A DNA stretch of 64,000 nt from Mycobacterium asiaticum. GTDB taxonomy: Bacteria; Actinomycetota; Actinomycetes; Mycobacteriales; Mycobacteriaceae. A program made the position numbers and the translations under genes. The notes below the pieces were generated by a model, which was not told the origin of the DNA, made no database searches, and was given only the letters and a program-made list of their open reading frames with translations. The stretch lies in assembly GCF_001673365.1 (NCBI RefSeq), contig NZ_LZLS01000197.1, forward strand, positions 62,001 to 126,000, given 5' to 3'. Shown here one piece after another: positions 42,492 through 50,970 of the stretch; positions within the stretch are counted from its first letter, which is position 1; each line of letters starts with the position of its first letter.

Positions 42492-44018
42492 ATGTCGTTG
42501 GTGCTCGTGCGTCCCGAGGTGTTGGCTTCGGCGACAACGGATTTGGAAAATCTTGGCGCGGGACTGAACGCGGTCAACAGAGCCGCCGCCTTTCCTACCG
42601 GTGCTCTGATTCCGGCCGCCGCCGACGAAATCTCGACCGCGGTCGCGACGTTCTTTGCCGAGCATGGGCTGCAATATCAAACCGTCGCCAAGCAGTTCGC
42701 CACGTCCTACGAGCAATTCCAGCTCAGGATGCTCGAGAGTGCCCGCGAGTTTGTCCTCGCCGAGATCGCCATCGCCCAGCACCTCACCTCGACCGCGTCA
42801 CACCTGGTCAACGACCCATTCGTGGACGTGACCGGGCGCCCACTGTTCGGTGACGGCGCTAACGGCTACACCACCGCTGACGGCGTGGGAACGCCCGGCG
42901 AGCCCGGTGGCTGGTTGATCGGCAGGGGTGGTACCGGCGGAACCAGCGTCCGATACGGAGCCGCCGGCGGCGCCGGCGGGGCCGGCGGATTCTTGCTGGG
43001 TCTCGGCGGCACCGGCGGTGACAACCTGTACGGCGGCATGCCCGGGGGCGCCGGCGGATCAGCCGGCCTGATCGGCATCGGCGGTACCGGCGGGGCCAGT
43101 GGACCCGGCGGTGTGGGCGGCGCGGGCGGTCGCGGTGGCCTGCTGGGACTGCCGGGCACCGCAGGGATCAGCACGGCCCTGGGCCCGAACCAAACGCTTA
43201 TTCATCCCGGTCAGTGGGGCAGCCCGATATTGGATATCTCGGTTGGCAGCGGACCACGGCTGCCCGTCACTCTCGACTCCGGCGCCAGCGGCCTTGTGGT
43301 CCCGCCGAGCTACGTCGATTTCGCGACCCTCGGTGTGCCCAATGGGTCGGGCAGCATCGTCTACGGGGGCGCGGTTCACGTTGATTTCGACACCTATCAG
43401 ACGACGTTGAACTTCGGGAATGGAATCGTCTCGGGGCCGACCACGGTCGGCGTCGCGAAGAACGCATTCTTAGTGAGCTCGGGTGCCAATATCCCGGTCA
43501 ACTCGCTAACGCCTTATCTGGGTGTGGGACAGAACAACGATTTCCCATTCGGCTCGCCGGTAACTGCGACGTTGCCGGGCAACATGAGTGAGGGAACGTT
43601 GGTCAACCTGCCGCGCGGCATCGCGCAGTTCGGGCCCAACCCGCTGCCACCCATTGTGGAAATGGACGGGGCCCCGAGAACCGTTGTGCAAGTGCAGATC
43701 AACAATGGATTGCCGCAAACCGTGGGCGCCTTCATCGACTCCGGCGGTGAGCTGGGAGCCGTCCCGCAGTCATTGGTGCCGGGCCTGGCGCTAGGTAACC
43801 ACCTGCCGGCGGGCACGGTCATCACCGTCACCACGATCAATGGTGTGCCGCTCTACACGCAGGTTGTCACCGCCGATCACACGCCTTTTGTTGTGTCATC
43901 GGCGACGGCCAACAACTTCTACGTGTTCAATACGGGGTCCTACCCCTTCTCGCAAATGCCTATCTACTTCTGGAACAACGATGCAGTGGGCACCACCGTC
44001 TTCGTGCGACAGATCTGA
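42492..44018 (+). CDS. PE_PGRS protein with pepsin-like aspartic protease domain (PecA/PE_PGRS35 type)
   Basis: A 508-residue three-part protein. A PE domain covers about residues 1-100 (MSLVLVRPEVLASATTDLEN). A short Gly-rich PGRS linker follows (about 135-225). The rest is a retropepsin/pepsin-like aspartic protease domain with two catalytic motifs, VTLDSGASG (Asp262) and AFIDSGGELG (Asp416). Homologues such as M. marinum PecA are ESX-5 secreted, cleave themselves and trim other PE_PGRS proteins on the cell surface. Unusually, the position of the YxxxE secretion motif reads FVLAE, with Phe for Tyr. It sits between mmpL and degV as the last gene of the accessory block and is convergent with degV at 13 bp. 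Confidence 0.9.
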   Translation: MSLVLVRPEVLASATTDLENLGAGLNAVNRAAAFPTGALIPAAADEISTAVATFFAEHGLQYQTVAKQFATSYEQFQLRMLESAREFVLAEIAIAQHLTSTASHLVNDPFVDVTGRPLFGDGANGYTTADGVGTPGEPGGWLIGRGGTGGTSVRYGAAGGAGGAGGFLLGLGGTGGDNLYGGMPGGAGGSAGLIGIGGTGGASGPGGVGGAGGRGGLLGLPGTAGISTALGPNQTLIHPGQWGSPILDISVGSGPRLPVTLDSGASGLVVPPSYVDFATLGVPNGSGSIVYGGAVHVDFDTYQTTLNFGNGIVSGPTTVGVAKNAFLVSSGANIPVNSLTPYLGVGQNNDFPFGSPVTATLPGNMSEGTLVNLPRGIAQFGPNPLPPIVEMDGAPRTVVQVQINNGLPQTVGAFIDSGGELGAVPQSLVPGLALGNHLPAGTVITVTTINGVPLYTQVVTADHTPFVVSSATANNFYVFNTGSYPFSQMPIYFWNNDAVGTTVFVRQI

Positions 44019-44031
44019 GGCGCGCCGAAAC

Positions 44032-44862
44032 TCAGTCGGCCAGCTGCAGGCACACTGCGAGCGCGCCGTCGCCGACGTGCAACGCAAGCACCGGTCCGAG
44101 CGGCGTCACGATCGCAGGTTCACACGCGGGTAGCCGGTCGGCCAGCGCGGCCGCGACATCCTGCGCGCCGTCGGGGTTGGCGACGTGGTGCACCGCAAGT
44201 TCGGCCGGATGCTCCCCCACAATCTCGCAAACCTGGTCGACCATCGCCGTGACGGCGCCCTTGGCGGTCCGGATCCGTTGCGCCAGTACGAGTTTGCCGT
44301 CGTCGATGTGCAGCAGCGGCTTGAGTGCCAGCGCGGTGCCCAGCCATGCCTTGGCGCCGCCGATGCGTCCGCTGCGGCGCAGGTTGTCCAATCGGTGCAC
44401 GACCATGTAGGCGTGGGTGCGGTCGATTCCGGAGGTCGCGGCGCGGGCGACGGCATCAAGATCCTGCCCGGCGGCAGCGGCTCGGGCGGCGGCCAGCGCC
44501 ATGAATCCGGTGCCCATCGCCGTGGACTTGGAATCGATTACCCGCACCGCGGGCCCGAGGTTGGCGGCGGTGAGTTCGGCGGCACGACAGGTTCCCGATA
44601 GTCCTGACGAAATATGAACGGCCACAACGCCATCGCCGTCACTATCGGTCAACGCCTGTTGATAGGCGGCGCATAGTTCGGCGGGGGTAGCCGCCGCGGT
44701 GGTGGCGTGCCGCTTGTGGATGTCCTCCGGGACGTCGTCCACGCCGTCGCGCAGGTCGGCGCTATCGAGCAGGATGTGCAGCGGGACTTCACGAATCGCC
44801 CATTTGTCCCGTAACTCGGCCGGCACCCGCGACGAGGTATCGGTGACCACCACGACTGGCAC
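44032..44862 (-). CDS. DegV-family fatty-acid-binding protein
   Basis: A 276-residue DegV protein. The GTG at 44862 is chosen because the product begins VPVVVVTDTSSRVP, the canonical DegV N-terminus, 2 bp past the octT stop. It shows ITVHISSGLSG-type residues (VAVHISSGLSGTCRAAEL) and RLDNLRRSGRIGGAKAWLG, which contact the fatty acid. DegV/FakB proteins bind fatty acids and, in other phyla, present them to a fatty acid kinase; no kinase is near. It is the last gene of the nadD-rsfS-gpgP-octT-degV unit, suggesting a link to acylation of methylglucose lipopolysaccharide. H37Rv counterpart: Rv2417c. Confidence 0.9.
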   Translation of the reverse strand: MPVVVVTDTSSRVPAELRDKWAIREVPLHILLDSADLRDGVDDVPEDIHKRHATTAAATPAELCAAYQQALTDSDGDGVVAVHISSGLSGTCRAAELTAANLGPAVRVIDSKSTAMGTGFMALAAARAAAAGQDLDAVARAATSGIDRTHAYMVVHRLDNLRRSGRIGGAKAWLGTALALKPLLHIDDGKLVLAQRIRTAKGAVTAMVDQVCEIVGEHPAELAVHHVANPDGAQDVAAALADRLPACEPAIVTPLGPVLALHVGDGALAVCLQLAD

Positions 44863-44864
44863 GG

Positions 44865-45623
44865 TCAGTGGGACTTCTCGTTCGGCGTCACTCCGGCTTC
44901 GGCTAGCGCCTTGAGCATCAGGTCCGCGACTCCCTGATGCGCCTCGAAGTTCCAGTGGATCCCGTCGGGATTTCCGCGTCCACTCATCACCTGTTCGGCG
45001 ACAGCGGCTTTGAGATCCACCAACGGGACGTTGTGCTCCTGTGCCCATGCGGTGATCGCCGCCACGGTGCCCTCGCGGCCATGGTGCGCTTTTCCGTATG
45101 TCTCGGCGATGTGCACCGAGGGCAGTGACGCCACGATCGGGATGCCCGGCCGGTTGAAATCGATTGCGCCGCGCGTCTTCTCGAGATAATGCGCGGTCAG
45201 GTGCGGAGGCAGTGCCGCCCTGGCGACCGGTGAAAACCGCGGCTGCAACCAGCCGTAACCGTCGCGGACCCAGCGCCGCAGCCGTGGCGGGCGCACGTAG
45301 CGGATGAGTTCTCGGACAGCGGTCGGCCACACCGAGGGCAGCGAGTCCATTCCGCTGGTCGCGAAGATCACCGCCCCCGCTCGGGGCAGGGCCGCCCATG
45401 ACCGCGGGTCCTGGGTCGCCGCCCACCACACGTCGCGGCAGGTCCATCCGATCCGGCCGATCAGTTCTACATCCCAATTCAATTGGCTGGCAACGATATT
45501 GGGCCAGATTCGGGGATCGTCGGCGGGCAGGCCGCCGGTGGGGCCGTAGTAGGACAGTGAATCGGCGAAGATCAGCAGCGTCGGCTTGGGGTTCTCCGAG
45601 GACTGTTCAGATTTAGAGGACAT
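44865..45623 (-). CDS. octT: octanoyltransferase of MGLP biosynthesis (OctT)
   Basis: A 252-residue SGNH-hydrolase-like protein (Rv2418c position), which in mycobacteria transfers octanoate to diglucosylglycerate, an early step of methylglucose lipopolysaccharide synthesis. The serine block is FADSLSYYG near residues 18-26 and the C-terminal Asp/His pair lies in NPDGIHWNF. The ATG at 45623 gives the expected N-terminus (MSSKSEQSSE); the frame continues to 45719 but overlaps gpgP. It overlaps gpgP by 11 bp and is followed by degV. The adjacent gpgP supports the pathway assignment. Confidence 0.85.
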   Translation of the reverse strand: MSSKSEQSSENPKPTLLIFADSLSYYGPTGGLPADDPRIWPNIVASQLNWDVELIGRIGWTCRDVWWAATQDPRSWAALPRAGAVIFATSGMDSLPSVWPTAVRELIRYVRPPRLRRWVRDGYGWLQPRFSPVARAALPPHLTAHYLEKTRGAIDFNRPGIPIVASLPSVHIAETYGKAHHGREGTVAAITAWAQEHNVPLVDLKAAVAEQVMSGRGNPDGIHWNFEAHQGVADLMLKALAEAGVTPNEKSH

Positions 45624-46296
45624 CGTTGGACACCTGCGCCGAAGCGTTCCACACGTCCAGCCGCCAGCGGATGTCCTCAAAACTGGCCGTGCAGCCCGCC
45701 GGATCCTTCGAATGGCCACTCAACTGCACCCAACTGCAGTTGCGCATACCGCCCAGGATCGGCCAGTTGGCCACCGGCAACTTCAGCAGGGCGGCCGACA
45801 GCGCGGCGATCAGTCCGCCGTGCGCCACCAACACGATCGGTCGCTCCGGTGCGTCCGCATCGCCCCATTCCGGTACGCCCGCGACCAGCTCGGCGACCAG
45901 CGGCACGCTACGAGCGGCCACGTCGACCCTGCTCTCGCCTCCGTGCGGTGCCCAGCTGGCGTCCTCACGCCACGCCAGCCTTGCCCCCGGGACGTCGGCG
46001 TCGATCTGGGCGTGCGTCATGCCTTGCCACTCACCCAGATGGGTCTCCCGAAGCCGCGCGTCGACCTGCACCGACAGCCCGGTCTGCTCGCCCAGCTTGG
46101 TGGCGGTGTCAAACGCGCGCCGCAGATCCGAGGACACGATCAACACCGGCTGCAGCTTGCCCAGCACCTCGGCGGCGGCCACGGCCTGGGCGCGGCCCAG
46201 CTCGCTCAGATCGGTGTCGAGCTGTCCCTGCATCCGGCTGCCCAGGTTGTAGTCGGTCTGACCGTGCCGGAGCATCACCAACCGGCGCGTCCTCAT
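45613..46296 (-). CDS. gpgP: glucosyl-3-phosphoglycerate phosphatase
   Basis: A 227-residue histidine phosphatase (phosphoglycerate mutase-like) at the Rv2419c position. It removes the phosphate of glucosyl-3-phosphoglycerate to give glucosylglycerate, the second step of methylglucose lipopolysaccharide synthesis. Seen: the RHG phosphohistidine motif in LVMLRHGQTDYN (residues 6-17), SDLRRAFDTA, the acidic RETHLGEWQG, and the second His in VLVAHGGLIAAL. The ATG at 46296 overlaps the rsfS stop as ATGA; a longer frame to 46767 is antisense or overlapping and rejected. Confidence 0.92.
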   Translation of the reverse strand: MRTRRLVMLRHGQTDYNLGSRMQGQLDTDLSELGRAQAVAAAEVLGKLQPVLIVSSDLRRAFDTATKLGEQTGLSVQVDARLRETHLGEWQGMTHAQIDADVPGARLAWREDASWAPHGGESRVDVAARSVPLVAELVAGVPEWGDADAPERPIVLVAHGGLIAALSAALLKLPVANWPILGGMRNCSWVQLSGHSKDPAGCTASFEDIRWRLDVWNASAQVSNDVL

Positions 46297-46676
46297 GGCC
46301 CGTCCGCCTCTGCTGCGGTATCGAGGTCCACCGGCACCACCGGGCAGTCGCTCCACAGTCGGTCCAACGCGTAGAAATTGCGGTCGTCCTGGTGCTGGAT
46401 GTGCACCACGATGTCGCGGTAGTCGAGCAACGTCCAGCGCCCTTCCCGGGCGCCCTCGCGACGAGCGGGCTTGTAACCGGCCCGGCGCATCTTCTCCTCG
46501 ACCTCGTCGACAATCGCGTTGACCTGCCGCTCGTTGGACGCCGAGGCGATGACGAAGCAGTCCGTGATGACCAACTGTCCGGACACATCGATGACGAGGA
46601 CGTCGTCGGCCAGCTTGGCGGCAGCGGCGGCGGCGGCCACCGTTGCCATCTCGATCGCTTCCTGGTTTGCGCTCAT
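46293..46676 (-). CDS. rsfS: ribosome silencing factor RsfS (Iojap family)
   Basis: A 127-residue RsfS/Iojap protein that binds uL14 and blocks 30S-50S joining in stationary phase. The family core is clear: ADDVLVIDVSGQLVITDCFVIAS..., then GRWTLLDYRDIVVHIQ and FYALDRLWSD. It overlaps nadD upstream and gpgP downstream by ATGA junctions. The nadD-rsfS pairing is conserved across bacteria. Confidence 0.95.
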   Translation of the reverse strand: MSANQEAIEMATVAAAAAAAKLADDVLVIDVSGQLVITDCFVIASASNERQVNAIVDEVEEKMRRAGYKPARREGAREGRWTLLDYRDIVVHIQHQDDRNFYALDRLWSDCPVVPVDLDTAAEADGP

Positions 46677-47335
46677 GTGCTCTTCCCGGCGGTGGCACTG
46701 GGGGCCGGGCTTTCGCTCCTCTCGGGAGGTCGGTAGAGGTGTCGCTTGGAGACGTACTGCACGACACCGTCGGGCATCAGGTACCACAGCGGCCGGTGCT
46801 TGGCGGCGCGCTCGCGGCAGTCGGTCGAGGAGATGGCCAACGCCGGGATCTCGACCAGGGTCAGCGCGTGATCCGGCAGGTCCGCAAGCACATCTGCGAC
46901 GTGATCGCGACGAAGCTCGTAGCCGGGCCGGCTGACACCGATAAAACGCGCCGACTCGAACAATTCTTCCCACCCCTGCCACGTCAGGATGGACGCCAGC
47001 GCGTCGGCGCCGGTGATGAAGTACAGCTCGGCGTCTGGGTTGAGCGTGCGCAGGTCACGCAGGGTGTCTTTGGTGTAGGTAGGCCCACCGCGGTCGATGT
47101 CGACCCGGCTCACCGAGAAGCGGGGATTGGAGGCCGTGGCGATCACCGTCATCAGGTACCGATCTTCGGCGGCCGATACATTGCGGTCCTTCTGCCACGG
47201 CTGGCCGCTGGGCACGAACACCACTTCGTCGAGCTCGAAGTTGTGGGCCACCTCGCTGGCAGCAACCAGGTGGCCGTAGTGGATGGGATCGAACGTCCCA
47301 CCCATCACTCCCAACCTGCGCGGCTGCTTTTGCAT
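46673..47335 (-). CDS. nadD: nicotinate-nucleotide adenylyltransferase
   Basis: A 220-residue NadD nucleotidyltransferase, which makes deamido-NAD+ from nicotinate mononucleotide and ATP. The HxGH motif is in GVMGGTFDPIHYGHLVAA (residues 9-26). Further motifs are FVPSGQPWQK and, near the C-terminus, ALAISSTDCRER, which takes the place of the usual ISSTxIR. The ATG at 47335 is chosen for its canonical N-terminus. It heads the operon nadD-rsfS-gpgP-octT-degV. The product is finished by NadE, encoded at 57485-59533. Confidence 0.94.
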   Translation of the reverse strand: MQKQPRRLGVMGGTFDPIHYGHLVAASEVAHNFELDEVVFVPSGQPWQKDRNVSAAEDRYLMTVIATASNPRFSVSRVDIDRGGPTYTKDTLRDLRTLNPDAELYFITGADALASILTWQGWEELFESARFIGVSRPGYELRRDHVADVLADLPDHALTLVEIPALAISSTDCRERAAKHRPLWYLMPDGVVQYVSKRHLYRPPERSESPAPSATAGKST

Positions 47336-47390
47336 GGTTTGCCAGCTTACTGGAGGGGCTGTCGACCAGCGTAAACGCGCTACTGTGGGC

Positions 47391-47471
47391 ATGGCCACAA
47401 GCCGGGCGGACGCGGCAGGTCCGTATGCAGCAGGCGGCACGTGGTGGTTTCGCGACGTTCCGACTTATTAA
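47391..47471 (+). CDS. possible leaderless 26-codon reading frame upstream of the methyltransferase
   Basis: In the 198-bp divergent gap between nadD and the methyltransferase gene, an ATG at 47391 opens a 26-codon frame (MATSRADAAGPYAAGGTWW...). It is preceded at the right distance for a leaderless transcript by TACTGT (47381-47386), a plausible -10. It ends 62 bp before the methyltransferase GTG. It could be a leader peptide or simply chance. No homology is recognised. Confidence 0.3.
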   Translation: MATSRADAAGPYAAGGTWWFRDVPTY

Positions 47472-47533
47472 AGATGCAATGCCGTTGGCTGAATGCTCCG
47501 AAATAACCGGGTCGATCGTGTAGAAGGAGTTCT

Positions 47534-48580
47534 GTGGAAAATTCGCTGCCCGCCTCGCTAGACCAGACGCAAGAGTGGAAAGACGCCATGGTTCGGCGGT
47601 TCTACAGCCGATCCGTGGTCACCGGCGAGATTTCGCTGCCGGCCGTGCCGAGCCTGCTCGACGAGTACGTGGAGATGTGTAGCAACATATTTGCCGGAGT
47701 GGGCAGGAAGTTCAACGACGAGGAACTCACCCACCTGCGGTCGGTGCTGGAATCCCAGTTGGCCGAGGCGTACTCGATCTCCCAGCGGTCCAACATCGTC
47801 ATCTCCTACAACGCTCCGGTTGGCCCGACGCTGCACTACCAGGTCAATGCCCGGTGGTTCACCATCGCCGAGGCCTACGAGAACTGGATCGCGACCCGCG
47901 AACCACCGCTGTTCGGCACCGAACCCGACGCCAGGGTGTGGACGCTGGCCAACGAGGCCGCTGATCCGGCCACTTACCGGGTGCTCGACATCGGCGCGGG
48001 CACCGGGCGCAACGCGCTGCCGCTGGCCCGACGCGGACATCCCGTCGACGTGGTCGAGCTGACCCCGAAGTTCGCCGAGATCATCCGCTCGCAGGCCCGG
48101 CAAGAAGGCCTGGACCTGCGCGTCATCGTGCGCAACGTCTTCGAGACCACCGACGATCTGCGGCAGGACTATCAACTGATCCTGCTGTCGGAGGTGGTGC
48201 CCGACTTCCGGACGACGCGGCAACTGCGCAACCTGTTCGAGCTGGCCGCCAGCTGCTTGGCCCCTGGCGCGAAACTGGTGTTCAACACCTTCCTGCCCCG
48301 GCACGGCTACGAACTCGACGGCGCCGCACGCGAATTCGGGCAGCAGGCCTACACCGGGACGTTCACCTGGGAGGAAATGAATACGGCCGCAGCCGGATTG
48401 CCGCTGGAACTCGTCGCCGACGACTCGGTGTACGACTTCGAGAAGACGAATCTGCCGCCCGGCGGGTGGCCTCCGACCAGTTGGTACGCCGACTGGGTCA
48501 GTGGTCTCGATGTGTTCCCGGTGGGGCGCGACAAGAGTCCGATCGAATTGCGGTGGTTGGTCTTTCGCAAGACCGGCTAG
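47534..48580 (+). CDS. class I SAM-dependent methyltransferase
   Basis: A 348-residue protein starting at the GTG at 47534 with AAGGAG 6 bp upstream. The SAM-binding motif I is VLDIGAGTGRNALPLARRG (about residues 149-167). Acidic VVELTPKFAEII follows, and LILLSEVVPDF is the motif IV region. The N-terminal ~130 residues (DQTQEWKDAMVRRFYSRS) are not a recognised methyltransferase part and may define the substrate. It does not resemble the genes I remember at this place in H37Rv (Rv2422-Rv2424c), so it is probably accessory. The substrate is unknown. Confidence 0.8.
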   Translation: MENSLPASLDQTQEWKDAMVRRFYSRSVVTGEISLPAVPSLLDEYVEMCSNIFAGVGRKFNDEELTHLRSVLESQLAEAYSISQRSNIVISYNAPVGPTLHYQVNARWFTIAEAYENWIATREPPLFGTEPDARVWTLANEAADPATYRVLDIGAGTGRNALPLARRGHPVDVVELTPKFAEIIRSQARQEGLDLRVIVRNVFETTDDLRQDYQLILLSEVVPDFRTTRQLRNLFELAASCLAPGAKLVFNTFLPRHGYELDGAAREFGQQAYTGTFTWEEMNTAAAGLPLELVADDSVYDFEKTNLPPGGWPPTSWYADWVSGLDVFPVGRDKSPIELRWLVFRKTG

Positions 48581-48616
48581 CGGCGCGAGTTTGGAGGCGA
48601 GCAGACGCAAGCCGGG

Positions 48617-50062
48617 CTATACCGGCAGCAACTGGTCGATCACCGCGGCAAGCTGCTTGGCCGACCGGCATTCGTGCATCGTGATGACCTCTTCATAGCG
48701 CGGCACCGCCGAATCCCCACTGCCCCATAGGTGTTTAGGCTCGGGATTCAGCCAGTGCGCGTGCCGGGCGGCTTTCACCATGTCTTCGAGCACGTCGGTG
48801 GCCGGGTTGCGGTAGTTGGTGCGCCCGTCGCCGAGCACCAGCAGCGAACTGCGGGGCGACAGCACGTTCGGGTGGGCTTGCACGAACGAGACGAACGCAT
48901 TGCCGTAGTCGGAGTGACCGTCGCGGGAAAAGACGCCGGCTTCCCGGGTGATCCGCTGGATAGCTACGGCCAGATCTGCTTCCGGCCCGAACATGTGCGT
49001 CACCTCGTCGGTGGTATCGATGAAGGCGAACACCCGCACGCGCGAAAATTGTTGGCGCAGTGCATGAACCAGTAGCAGCGTGAAATGACTGAAGCCGGCG
49101 ACCGAGCCGGACACGTCGCACAGCACCACCAGCTCCGGGCGTGCCGGGCGCGGCTTTTTCAACACCACGTCGATCGGCACCCCGCCGGTGGACATGGACT
49201 TGCGCAGCGTCTTGCGCAAGTCGATGGTGCCGGCCCGGGACCGACGCCGTCGGGCCGCCAGCCGGGTGGCCAGCGTGCGCGCCAACGGGGCCACTACGCG
49301 GCGCATCTGGCGCAGCTGGTCACCGGACGCGCGCAGGAATTCGACGTTCTCGGAAAGCTGTGGGATGCCGTACATCTGGACGTGCTCGCGGCCCAGTTGC
49401 TCGGCGGTGCGCCGCTTGGTTTCGGCATCGACCATCCTGCGCAGCTGCGAAATCTTCTGCGCTGCCATGGCTTTGGCGATCTGTTCCTGACTCGGCGAGG
49501 GCTCGTCGCCGTAGGGCGCGAGTAGTCCTGCCAGCAGCTTGCCTTCCAGCTCGTCCAGCGCCATCGCTTTGAGCGCCTGGTAGGAGGAAAACGACGGGCC
49601 GCGGCTGGAGTTGTATTTGCCGTATGCCTCCACGATTCGGGCGATCATCCGGACCAATCGCTCGTCCATGTCGGCCAGGTCGGGGTTGTCGGCAAGCAGG
49701 TCCAGCAGCATCTGGCGCATCGCCTCGACGTCGTCGGGCGGCAGAGCGTCCGGATCGGCCTCGCCGTCGCCGTCCTCCGACACGACCGCCCGTGCGCCCA
49801 GTGCCGCCGGGAACCACAGGTCGAACATGGCGTCGTAGGTGTCCCGGTGGTCGGGGCGGCGCAACACCGCGCAGGCCAGGCCTTCGCGCAGCACCGTGCG
49901 ATCACCCAGGCCCAGAGTCGCCATCACCCGCCCGGCGTCCACCGTCTCTGATGGACCGACCGAAATCCCGCTTGCCCGAAGGGCTTCCACGAATCCGACC
50001 AGGTGCCCGGGCAGACCGTGGGGGGCGAGCGGCCGGGAGGGACGGATGCGCCGGGAGGCCAT
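48617..50062 (-). CDS. VWA-domain CoxE-like protein (Rv2425c type)
   Basis: A 481-residue protein with a C-terminal von Willebrand factor A domain. Its metal-ion-dependent adhesion site is in LVVLCDVSGSVAGFS (about residues 311-325, DxSxS). The central region is rich in Arg/Lys (RLAARRRRSRAGTIDLRKTLR). The ATG overlaps the MoxR stop (TGATG), forming the classical MoxR-VWA chaperone pair thought to load metals or remodel protein complexes. Its client is unknown. It is cytoplasmic, with no signal peptide. Confidence 0.9.
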   Translation of the reverse strand: MASRRIRPSRPLAPHGLPGHLVGFVEALRASGISVGPSETVDAGRVMATLGLGDRTVLREGLACAVLRRPDHRDTYDAMFDLWFPAALGARAVVSEDGDGEADPDALPPDDVEAMRQMLLDLLADNPDLADMDERLVRMIARIVEAYGKYNSSRGPSFSSYQALKAMALDELEGKLLAGLLAPYGDEPSPSQEQIAKAMAAQKISQLRRMVDAETKRRTAEQLGREHVQMYGIPQLSENVEFLRASGDQLRQMRRVVAPLARTLATRLAARRRRSRAGTIDLRKTLRKSMSTGGVPIDVVLKKPRPARPELVVLCDVSGSVAGFSHFTLLLVHALRQQFSRVRVFAFIDTTDEVTHMFGPEADLAVAIQRITREAGVFSRDGHSDYGNAFVSFVQAHPNVLSPRSSLLVLGDGRTNYRNPATDVLEDMVKAARHAHWLNPEPKHLWGSGDSAVPRYEEVITMHECRSAKQLAAVIDQLLPV

Positions 50063-50937
50063 CAGTTCAGCCTTAACTCACCGGTGGCGCGTTGCTGATC
50101 GGACTGATGTTTGAGCACCACGCCGAGGGTGGCGGCGACGACGGCGTCGTCGATGGTGTCCATGCCCAGCGCGAGCAAGGTGCGTCCCCAGTCGATGGTT
50201 TCGGCGATGGACGGCACCTTCTTCAACTGCATCCCGCGCAAGACGGCGATGATGCGTACCAATTCCTCGGCCAGGTGCTCGGGCAGTTCGGGGACGCGCG
50301 ACAGCAGGATGCGCCGCTCCAGATCGGGGCTCGGGAAGTCGATGTGCAGGAACAGGCAGCGACGCTTGAGCGCCTCGGACAGTTCGCGGGTGGCGTTGGA
50401 AGTCAGCACGACCAACGGTGTGCGGGTGGCGGTGATGGTGCCCAGTTCCGGGACGGTCACCGCGAAGTCCGACAGCACCTCCAGCAGCAGGCCTTCGATC
50501 TCGATGTCGGCCTTGTCGGTCTCGTCGATCAGTAGCACCGTCGGCTCGGTGCGCCGGATCGCCGTCAGCAACGGGCGCTGCAGCAGGAACTCCTCACTGA
50601 ACACGTCGTCTTTGGTCGCCTCCCAGTCGCCGGAGCCGGACTGAATACGAAGTATCTGCTTGGCGTGGTTCCACTCGTAGAGCGCACGGGCTTCGTCGAC
50701 GCCCTCGTAGCACTGCAGCCTGACCAGCCCGGAACCGGTGGCCTGGGCAATCGCGCGGGCCAGTTCGGTCTTGCCGACCCCGGCGGGCCCCTCGACCAGT
50801 AGCGGCTTGCCGAGCCGGTCGGCCAGGAACACCGCGGTTGCGGTGGCGGTGTCGGGCAGATAGCCGGTCTCGGCCAGACGTCGCGAAACGTCGGCGATGT
50901 CGGCGAACAACGGCGCGGGCCGCGCGGGAACGCTCAT
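50062..50937 (-). CDS. MoxR-family AAA+ ATPase (Rv2426c type)
   Basis: A 291-residue AAA+ ATPase with Walker A GPAGVGKTELARAIA (about residues 40-54), Walker B VLLIDETDKADIE, sensor TSNATRELSEALKRRCLF and the arginine finger region. MoxR proteins work with VWA partners to activate or assemble enzyme complexes; the partner is encoded directly downstream with a 1-bp overlap. AGGAG lies 10 bp before the ATG. The proA stop is 33 bp upstream, so the three may form one transcript. Confidence 0.92.
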   Translation of the reverse strand: MSVPARPAPLFADIADVSRRLAETGYLPDTATATAVFLADRLGKPLLVEGPAGVGKTELARAIAQATGSGLVRLQCYEGVDEARALYEWNHAKQILRIQSGSGDWEATKDDVFSEEFLLQRPLLTAIRRTEPTVLLIDETDKADIEIEGLLLEVLSDFAVTVPELGTITATRTPLVVLTSNATRELSEALKRRCLFLHIDFPSPDLERRILLSRVPELPEHLAEELVRIIAVLRGMQLKKVPSIAETIDWGRTLLALGMDTIDDAVVAATLGVVLKHQSDQQRATGELRLN

Positions 50938-50970
50938 GGCAACTACTCCTTGGATGGCAGGAGGGAGGGG

